DNA of 7,964 nucleotides from NCBI GenBank assembly GCA_021442745.1, contig JABUSI010000115.1, forward strand, positions 1 to 7,964, given 5' to 3'. A model generated the notes under the pieces. It did not search any database and was not told the origin of the DNA. It saw only the letters and a list, made by a program, of their open reading frames with translations. This document shows positions 1-4,574 of the stretch, one piece after another. This DNA comes from Erysipelotrichaceae bacterium. GTDB taxonomy: Bacteria > Bacillota_I > Bacilli_A > Erysipelotrichales > Erysipelotrichaceae. Numbering within the stretch: the first letter of the stretch is position 1; each line of letters begins with the position of its first letter. The translations under genes and the position numbers were made by a program.

Positions 1-878
1 GTCTCATATACGTGCATATGCCATTCCACATGCGAAAACACATGAATATAATCAAACAGATGCGTTGCTCCCTGCACAAACGACTCTTCCGTTTCGTGCG
101 GAAACTCCATCATATCCGCCAGGATTCCGACCGACGGACGTCTGCGCATCCATACGGTATCTCCGTCATAAGAGAGAAGAACGTAACGGTCTTCTTTTTT
201 TCTCGCTTTCTTTTCTTTTTTCACCGGAAGCTGTGTCATGGTATTTCTCTGATATCCCAGACACTCTTTCCGTAACGGACACTTCTCACAATGCGGCATA
301 CCGTTAGGAATACATACCAGAGCCCCTAATTCCATCATGGCCTGATTGAAATCCCCCGGACGGTCCCGATCCATCCATTCATTCAGAAGATCCGTAATTT
401 CCGTTTTATGTTTTCCCGAACCGATTTCCGTATGATCATCCAGAAACCGTGCCATCACACGCAACACGTTACCATCCACGACACTTCTGTGTTCCCCGTA
501 ACAGATACTGCTGATGGCTGCAGCCGTATACGGACCGATTCCCGGAAGTTTCACCAGTTTCTCATACGTATCCGGCAGATTTCCGTTATAATCCCGTACG
601 CAGATTTCTGCGGTCTTCCGGATATTCCGTACCCGGGAATAATATCCCAGTCCCTGCCACACCTGATACAACTGTTCTTCCGTTGCTTCGGCAATCGACG
701 ATATCGATGCGAATTCTTTCATAAACCGCTGATAATACGGCAGTAACGCTTCGATTCGTGTCTGCTGTGCCATGATTTCCGATATCCAGATCTGATACGG
801 ATTCCGGTTAAGGCGAAACGGCAGTTCCCTGTGATGCAAATCATACCATTGTAATAACGTATTGGAAAACGACTTCAT
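1..878 (-). CDS. mutY: A/G-specific adenine DNA glycosylase MutY (C-terminus cut by window edge)
   Basis: MutY removes adenine mispaired with guanine or 8-oxoguanine in base-excision repair. Reading the minus strand from ATG at 876-878 gives 292 uninterrupted residues running off the left edge. Visible landmarks are WISEIMAQQTR with the family's catalytic Glu (E34), GLGYYSR (residues 77-82), the helix-hairpin-helix LPGIGPYTA (111-119), the catalytic Asp in VDGNVLRV (D135), and four Fe-S cysteines (189, 197, 200, 206). After residue 230 a NUDIX-like 8-oxoG recognition domain begins (GILADMMEFP, then the FSH motif at 281-283). Its last part is missing. The Cys spacing is C-X7-C-X2-C-X5-C, one longer at the first gap than in E. 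coli MutY. The start is supported by AGAGGAA at 881-887. It appears to be transcribed alone from the promoter at 899-907. Confidence 0.96.
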   Translation of the reverse strand, partial: MKSFSNTLLQWYDLHHRELPFRLNRNPYQIWISEIMAQQTRIEALLPYYQRFMKEFASISSIAEATEEQLYQVWQGLGYYSRVRNIRKTAEICVRDYNGNLPDTYEKLVKLPGIGPYTAAAISSICYGEHRSVVDGNVLRVMARFLDDHTEIGSGKHKTEITDLLNEWMDRDRPGDFNQAMMELGALVCIPNGMPHCEKCPLRKECLGYQRNTMTQLPVKKEKKARKKEDRYVLLSYDGDTVWMRRRPSVGILADMMEFPHETEESFVQGATHLFDYIHVFSHVEWHMHVYE

Positions 879-898
879 AGTTCCTCTTTTCTTCCCCA

Positions 899-907
899 AG
901 TATACCA
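899..907 (-). promoter_or_regulatory. Extended -10 promoter of mutY
   Basis: The minus strand reads TGG-TATACT, an extended -10 (TGn) followed by a near-consensus -10 hexamer. No good -35 lies 15-18 bases upstream; that window falls inside the upstream terminator hairpin. The predicted start site is near 892, leaving a leader of about 14 bases that holds the ribosome binding site AGAGGAA (881-887). Inferred from sequence only. Confidence 0.6.
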
Positions 908-910
908 CAA

Positions 911-932
911 AAGAAAAAGGCATTTGCATGCC
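911..932 (-). terminator. Intrinsic terminator of the S1-domain gene
   Basis: On the minus strand, GGCAT-GCAA-ATGCC (932 to 919) forms a 5-bp stem with a GNRA-type tetraloop, extendable by a G-T wobble pair. It is followed by TTTTTCTT (918 to 911). It starts only three bases after the S1 gene stop codon and lies immediately upstream of the mutY -10 element, so terminator and next promoter sit back to back. Confidence 0.75.
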
Positions 933-935
933 CGC

Positions 936-1304
936 TTATTCTTTGGACTCCGGATGGTATTTTTCCGCAATCCATCCTTCCATATGGGATTCCAGCGAAC
1001 GGAACCCGATTACCATCGGCGGCAGATGATCCTTACGCTGATGTTTCCGGTCTTTCCGGACCGTACTTTTCCGTAACGCCTTTAACGATAACCGCAACTG
1101 TCCCGTTGTTTCGTCAATATCTACGATTTTGACCTGTACTTCTTCCCCGATTTTCACGAAATAATGAACGTCCCGCACAAAATCCTCAGAGATTTCCGAA
1201 ATATGCAGTAACCCGTTGGTATGCTCATCCACGTGGATGAAAGCACCATACGGCTGAATCCCCGTCACGGTTCCGTATACAATCTGACCGACCTGATATG
1301 ACAT
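936..1304 (-). CDS. cvfD: S1-domain RNA-binding protein, CvfD/YugI (GSP13) type
   Basis: A 122-residue cytosolic protein whose first ~76 residues form one S1 OB-fold RNA-binding domain: VGQIVYGTVTGIQPYGAFIH at the start, GLLHISEIS (31-39), then VKIVDIDETTGQLRLSLKA. A basic linker (about 79-92, rich in Arg and Lys) leads to a short tail, GFRSLESHMEGWI (100-112), that resembles the conserved tail of the CvfD/YugI/GSP13 family. Known members are ribosome-associated or post-transcriptional regulators; the target RNAs here are unknown. Size matches the family (about 120-130). Start ATG at 1302-1304 follows GGAGGG at 1310-1315 with 5-base spacing. The gene is monocistronic, with its own promoter (1326-1334) and terminator (911-932). 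The alternative is a generic S1 protein such as a polynucleotide phosphorylase-like fragment, but the length and tail argue against it. Confidence 0.9.
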   Translation of the reverse strand: MSYQVGQIVYGTVTGIQPYGAFIHVDEHTNGLLHISEISEDFVRDVHYFVKIGEEVQVKIVDIDETTGQLRLSLKALRKSTVRKDRKHQRKDHLPPMVIGFRSLESHMEGWIAEKYHPESKE

Positions 1305-1309
1305 ACTAT

Positions 1310-1315
1310 CCCTCC
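1310..1315 (-). promoter_or_regulatory. Ribosome binding site of the S1-domain gene
   Basis: GGAGGG on the minus strand sits five bases before ATG at 1302-1304. With the predicted transcription start near 1319, this site would lie only about four bases from the 5' end of the mRNA. Confidence 0.75.
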
Positions 1316-1325
1316 ATGAGTAAGT

Positions 1326-1334
1326 ATTATATCA
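1326..1334 (-). promoter_or_regulatory. Extended -10 promoter of the S1-domain gene
   Basis: The minus strand reads TGA-TATAAT, a perfect extended -10. The best -35 candidate 17 bases upstream is CGATGA, a poor match. The predicted start near 1319 gives a leader of about 15 bases containing GGAGGG. Confidence 0.7.
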
Positions 1335-1380
1335 CACTTCTTCTATTTTCATCGCTTTTTCTTTTCTTCTCACAAATTAG

Positions 1381-1389
1381 TGATATAAT
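1381..1389 (+). promoter_or_regulatory. Extended -10 promoter of the DUF212-NifU unit
   Basis: The plus strand reads TGA-TATAAT, a perfect extended -10 identical to the divergent one at 1326-1334. The region around 1361-1368 is a pyrimidine run (CTTTTCTT) with no real -35. A start near 1396 would place GAGGTGA (1398-1404) almost at the mRNA 5' end, a leader of about 12 bases. Confidence 0.7.
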
Positions 1390-1408
1390 ACACGGGTGAG
1401 GTGAGAAT

Positions 1409-1867
1409 ATGCTTGACAACATGTTTCCATTCTGGGCAGCCATAATCTCATGGGCCATGGCACAGGCACTGAAGCCGGTTATCTACTACGCCTTCCATAA
1501 GGAATGGTTACCTGGTTTAATCCTTGCCAGCGGGGGATTACCGAGTTCCCACACGGCAACTGTTGCCAGTCTGACGTTAGCCGTCGGCTTACGGGAAGGC
1601 TTCAGTTCAACCCTGTTTGCGGTCAGCCTGGCGTTCTCCCTGATTGTGGCATACGATGCCGCCAACGTCCGTTATTATGCCGGACAAAACGTACAGATTA
1701 CTCAGCAGTTGATTCAGGACTTACGGGAAATGGGAAATCTTCGCCTGGACGATCCGATTTATTTCACCAAAATCAAAAACGTTCTGGGACATAAATGGAA
1801 CGAAGTCATCTGCGGAATTGCGCTGGGAATCAGTGTAACGTATCTGTTATATATGTGTTTGAGATAG
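1409..1867 (+). CDS. Divergent PAP2 family (DUF212, YuiD-like) membrane protein
   Basis: A 152-residue integral membrane protein of the DUF212 family, which is distantly related to acid phosphatase/vanadium haloperoxidase (PAP2) enzymes. Family signatures are SGGLPSSHTA (41-50, resembling the PAP2 PSSHT motif), AYDAANVRYYAGQ (81-93) and LGHKWNEVICG (126-136). Hydrophobic stretches lie at about 6-29, 51-61, 68-83 and 133-150. Length is close to B. subtilis YuiD. Many relatives read VRRxAGxQA where this one has VRYYAGQN, a small local departure. The substrate is unknown; a lipid phosphatase role is only inferred from the fold. Start ATG 1409 follows GAGGTGA (1398-1404). The stop is 11 bases before the NifU gene, whose ribosome binding site overlaps it, so the two are co-transcribed. 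Confidence 0.88.
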   Translation: MLDNMFPFWAAIISWAMAQALKPVIYYAFHKEWLPGLILASGGLPSSHTATVASLTLAVGLREGFSSTLFAVSLAFSLIVAYDAANVRYYAGQNVQITQQLIQDLREMGNLRLDDPIYFTKIKNVLGHKWNEVICGIALGISVTYLLYMCLR

Positions 1868-1870
1868 GAG
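1866..1870 (+). promoter_or_regulatory. Ribosome binding site that fixes the NifU start
   Basis: AGGAG overlaps the last two bases of the upstream TAG stop (1865-1867) and lies eight bases before ATG 1879. The reading frame is open further upstream to an ATG at 1795, but that would overlap the DUF212 gene by 73 bases and lacks a family-like N-terminus. Confidence 0.75.
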
Positions 1871-1878
1871 TTGCTGTT

Positions 1879-2133
1879 ATGGTTGATATCGAATTGGTAA
1901 AGAAGACAATCGATAAGATTCGTCCGTACATTCAATATGACGGCGGAGATATCGAATTCATTGAAGAAATAGACGGAATCGTATATGTCCGGATGTTAGG
2001 TGCCTGTGCCGGTTGCATGGCAATCGACGCAACGTTAAGCGAAGGCGTGGAAGCACTGTTAATGGATGAAGTTCCGGGTGTCGTCGGAGTCAGATTGTAT
2101 ACCGATCCGTTTATGGGTTGGCCACAGGAATAA
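1879..2133 (+). CDS. NifU C-terminal domain Fe-S scaffold/carrier protein (YutI-like)
   Basis: An 84-residue stand-alone NifU-C (NFU) domain. Proteins of this type bind a [4Fe-4S] cluster, usually between two subunits, and pass it to target proteins. Visible signatures are IRPYIQYDGGDIEFI (14-28) and the cluster-binding CxxC in LGACAGCMAIDATL (C43, C46). The residue after the second Cys is Met where many relatives have Pro. The C-terminus ends in a short acidic/aromatic tail (YTDPFMGWPQE). It has no A-type domain as in E. coli NfuA, which is normal for Bacillota. It is the second gene of the DUF212 unit. The window encodes two probable Fe-S clients, MutY and the U32 protein, but a direct link is inference. 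Confidence 0.93.
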   Translation: MVDIELVKKTIDKIRPYIQYDGGDIEFIEEIDGIVYVRMLGACAGCMAIDATLSEGVEALLMDEVPGVVGVRLYTDPFMGWPQE

Positions 2134-2141
2134 GAAACCGC

Positions 2142-2173
2142 AAAGGGTACCGAAATGGTACCCTTGTTTTTTT
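2142..2173 (+). terminator. Strong intrinsic terminator between convergent units
   Basis: AAGGGTACC (2143-2151), loop GAAAT, GGTACCCTT (2157-2165) form a perfect 9-bp stem, followed by G and seven T (2167-2173). It ends the DUF212-NifU transcript eight bases after the NifU stop. The T tract overlaps the stop codon of the convergent AI-2E gene (2172-2174). The same hairpin would form on the minus strand, but there the downstream tract (TTTGCGGTTTCTT) is weak, so termination in that direction is possible but less certain. Confidence 0.88.
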
Positions 2174-3326
2174 ATACTTTGATTTCTTTCTGTTCCAGCC
2201 GCCGGTGCGAATACTCTTTTAATAACGTATATATTACCGCAAAGGTCGGAACACCGATAACCATACCGACAATACCGAATAATCCGCCACCCACGGTAAC
2301 CGCAAACAGAATCCAGATACTCGGTAATCCCAAGGAATCCCCCAGGATTGCCGGACCGATAATGTTACCGTCAACCTGTTGTAACGCAAATACGAACAAG
2401 CCGAACCATAACGCATAAATCGGATTGACCAGCAACAATAAGAAGATACAAGGAATGGCTCCGATAAACGGTCCGAAAAACGGAATCATATTCGTAACAC
2501 CGACCACAAACGCAATCAGTGACGCATACGGGAAACCGAAAATCAGACATCCGATCAGACACAGGATTCCGATAATCAGGGAATCGATAGCTTTTCCTAC
2601 CACGAACTTATTGAACATTTCCGCTGTAATGTTTCCGATTCTGACTACTTCATCCGCAAATTTCTTTGTAAACGTCGCATAAACCAGCATTTTAGCCTGA
2701 CGATGGAACCGTTCGTAATCCAGCAGTAAATACACGGCCACAACCGTACCGATTACCAGATTGAACACCACACTGATTGCCTGGAAAGAGGCAATGATGG
2801 CATTGGATAAAATACCCGGCAACGCCTTCACAAACTCCGTAATCGTATTCCGCAGCGTATTCTGGATGGAATCCACCACGCTTAACAAAGCTGCCGGCAT
2901 ATTCTGGGTATTGAAATACTTCGACAATCCGCTGGCCCAGACCTGGAACTGGTTGAAATATCCTTCAGTGGAGTTTGCCAGTGTCGCAACGCTTGTAAAC
3001 AATTGCGGGAACACTACCGCACAGAAGATTACAATCATCAGAATCATGAACAGAATACTGAACAATACGCTGATTCCGCGAATGGTTTTCTTTTTCCATT
3101 TCGTATGGTTCCCCAGCAGTTTTTCAACCTTGAACATCAGCGGTGCCAGAATAAACATAATCGCATATCCGAACACAAACGGCATAATCACACCGAATAC
3201 TGCTGAAATACCCTGCGCGATAATTTGTGTTTTTGACAATGCCAGATACGATACCAGCACGATGATTCCGGAAATCGAAAAGACCAGAATCTGTTTTTTA
3301 TTTTCCGTACTTAAATGAGGTTTCAT
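2172..3326 (-). CDS. AI-2E family (PerM/YdiK-like) transporter-type membrane protein
   Basis: A 384-residue polytopic membrane protein of the AI-2E transporter family (formerly UPF0118). Predicted membrane segments lie at about 12-30, 42-62, 84-107, 178-202, 246-266, 268-280, 288-318 and 338-365. A large, mostly soluble loop at about 108-175 is typical. Family motifs are TNMIPFFGPFIGAIP (278-292), QQVDGNIIGPAILGDSLGLP (316-335) and GVP (358-360). Functions proven for members vary (autoinducer-2 export, Na+/H+ antiport), so the substrate here is unknown. The family name is not evidence for quorum sensing. Start ATG (3324-3326) overlaps the nagA TGA in an ATGA arrangement, with a strong GGGAGGGG just upstream, so translation is probably coupled to nagA. 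Whether it exports an amino-sugar-related compound is open. Confidence 0.92.
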   Translation of the reverse strand: MKPHLSTENKKQILVFSISGIIVLVSYLALSKTQIIAQGISAVFGVIMPFVFGYAIMFILAPLMFKVEKLLGNHTKWKKKTIRGISVLFSILFMILMIVIFCAVVFPQLFTSVATLANSTEGYFNQFQVWASGLSKYFNTQNMPAALLSVVDSIQNTLRNTITEFVKALPGILSNAIIASFQAISVVFNLVIGTVVAVYLLLDYERFHRQAKMLVYATFTKKFADEVVRIGNITAEMFNKFVVGKAIDSLIIGILCLIGCLIFGFPYASLIAFVVGVTNMIPFFGPFIGAIPCIFLLLLVNPIYALWFGLFVFALQQVDGNIIGPAILGDSLGLPSIWILFAVTVGGGLFGIVGMVIGVPTFAVIYTLLKEYSHRRLEQKEIKV

Positions 3327-4510
3327 TGTACCCCTCCCATTCTGTATACTTCTTTACCGTTCACAACGGTAACCATAACGTCCCAGTTTGAACTCATCAG
3401 CACAACGTCGGCATCTTTACCAACCGTAAGCGTTCCTTTCCGGTTTTGTACCTGTGCCATCTCTGCCGGGTTGACACAAGCCATCTGCACGATATTTTCA
3501 TAACTGCAGCCGGTAAAGTTCATCATCCGTTTCGTGACGTCATTCATTCCTACGCAACTGCCGGAAATCCGTCCCGTTTCCACAACCGTAACCGTTTTGC
3601 CGACTTTCCGGCAATGCAACGCGGAAAACGTATAATCCCCGTCCGGCATACCTTTTCCAAGCATCGCATCGGTAATCAGACAGATCCGATCCGGTCCCAG
3701 CATCTCATACGTTACCCTGATAACGTCCGGGTCCACATGGAATCCGTCACAGATCAGTTCCGCCATCATGTCTTTCTGTAAAAATGCCGCCGTAACCACT
3801 CCCGGACTTCGGTGTGTATGCTGACTCATCGCATTATATAAATGCGTAAACCCTTTCGCACCCGCTTCGTAAGCCCGCTGTACGTCCTGTACCTTCGCAG
3901 CCGTATGTCCGACCATACAAGTCACGCCGTTTTCCGTAAAATAACGGATGGCTTCACACGAATCCGGCCATTCCGGCGCAATCGTCACATAATGCAGTTT
4001 TCCGCCGGCAGCCCGGATCATTTCTTCGCACTGCCGTAAATCCGGATTGCGTAAATATTCTTCAATCATCAAAGCTTTATACTTCGGAGACAAGAAAGGT
4101 CCCTCCGAATGGATTCCCAGATACTCCGCACCACCGGATACGCTCTCACACCGTCCCAAAGACTTGAGCAACCGTAACGTTTCATCATGCGAAACCACCG
4201 TCAGGGATGCCTGAAACGCCGTACAGCCGTCTTGTACGATATGCCGGGAAACCGCCGTGATATCTTCCTGCGTGCCGTTGATAAAGTCATGATTGACCGC
4301 ACCGTGAATGTGTACGTCAATCATCCCCGGTATCGCAATAAGACCACTGCCGTCATGAACCGGATGCTCTTGTTTCCACTCGCAAAACCACTGATCGTTA
4401 CTTTGGCCGATCCAGATAATCTTTCCGTCTTCCCACACAATCGCTCCGTCATGTATGGTAGTATGTCCGTCCGGCACTACTGTCAGATGTTCATAAGCGT
4501 TTGCATCCAT
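3323..4510 (-). CDS. nagA: N-acetylglucosamine-6-phosphate deacetylase
   Basis: NagA removes acetate from GlcNAc-6-phosphate to give glucosamine-6-phosphate, a cytosolic step in amino-sugar and cell-wall recycling. The 395-residue protein is an amidohydrolase-fold enzyme of usual length. It shows PGMIDVHIHG with the metal-binding HxH (H67, H69), GIHSEGPFLSPKYK with metal ligand E136, GHTAA (H202), FTHLYNAM (H223), ICDGFH (H258), catalytic Asp in LITDAM (D281), and a C-terminal NPAEMAQ...GKDADVVL segment that returns to the small beta domain. The HxH pair is the Bacillus-type binuclear arrangement rather than the E. coli one. The SPKYKALM stretch departs from the usual SPKKKGAH. Start ATG 4510 follows AAGGG six bases upstream. 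No nagB, nagE or regulator lies next to it in the window, and I see no clear operator or cre site. Confidence 0.96.
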   Translation of the reverse strand: MDANAYEHLTVVPDGHTTIHDGAIVWEDGKIIWIGQSNDQWFCEWKQEHPVHDGSGLIAIPGMIDVHIHGAVNHDFINGTQEDITAVSRHIVQDGCTAFQASLTVVSHDETLRLLKSLGRCESVSGGAEYLGIHSEGPFLSPKYKALMIEEYLRNPDLRQCEEMIRAAGGKLHYVTIAPEWPDSCEAIRYFTENGVTCMVGHTAAKVQDVQRAYEAGAKGFTHLYNAMSQHTHRSPGVVTAAFLQKDMMAELICDGFHVDPDVIRVTYEMLGPDRICLITDAMLGKGMPDGDYTFSALHCRKVGKTVTVVETGRISGSCVGMNDVTKRMMNFTGCSYENIVQMACVNPAEMAQVQNRKGTLTVGKDADVVLMSSNWDVMVTVVNGKEVYRMGGVQ

Positions 4511-4535
4511 ACCGCACCCTTCTTTCCTAGCTTAT

Positions 4536-4544
4536 ATTATACCA
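4536..4544 (-). promoter_or_regulatory. Extended -10 promoter of the nagA operon
   Basis: The minus strand reads TGG-TATAAT, a consensus extended -10. The position for a -35 (4559-4564, AAGGGT) lies within the upstream terminator hairpin and does not match. The predicted start near 4529 gives a leader of about 19 bases to the ATG at 4510. Confidence 0.7.
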
Positions 4545-4547
4545 TAC

Positions 4548-4574
4548 AAAAAAAGAAAACCCTTGAAGGTTTCC
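4548..4574 (-). terminator. Intrinsic terminator of the U32-TrmH-PEPCK-like operon
   Basis: On the minus strand 4574 to 4555 folds as GGAAACCT-TCAA-GGGTTTTC, an 8-bp stem with two G-T wobbles. Seven T (4554 to 4548) follow. The hairpin starts at the base directly after the stop codon at 4575-4577, and the nagA -10 begins four bases beyond the T tract. Confidence 0.82.

Larger units (their letters stand above)
1324..1391. repeat. 12-bp inverted repeat spanning two divergent promoters
   Basis: GTATTATATCAC at 1324-1335 is the exact reverse complement of GTGATATAATAC at 1380-1391. The arms are 44 bases apart. Each arm contains one outward-facing TGATATAAT extended -10, so the repeat is most simply two copies of the same promoter core. 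A protein-binding palindrome is possible but not shown. Confidence 0.7.

Noticed and set aside
408..746. 112-residue open frame on the plus strand
   Set aside because: It lies wholly antisense to mutY, whose translation shows intact family motifs. It has no recognisable protein features and is a shadow frame.
1795..1878. 28-residue N-terminal extension of the NifU protein
   Set aside because: It overlaps the DUF212 coding region, has no ribosome binding site and does not resemble NFU proteins. ATG 1879 with AGGAG is better supported.
2761..3318. 185-residue open frame on the plus strand, long enough to look real
   Set aside because: It is antisense to the AI-2E gene, which has clear family motifs and a strong ribosome binding site. 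Antisense frames of hydrophobic genes are often long by chance.
2172..3326. Quorum-sensing (autoinducer-2) system
   Set aside because: The family name alone does not imply AI-2 transport, and no luxS or lsr-type gene is in the window.
4511..4574. Riboswitch or attenuator ahead of nagA
   Set aside because: The only hairpin is the upstream operon's terminator, which lies before the predicted nagA start site. The leader is too short for a riboswitch.
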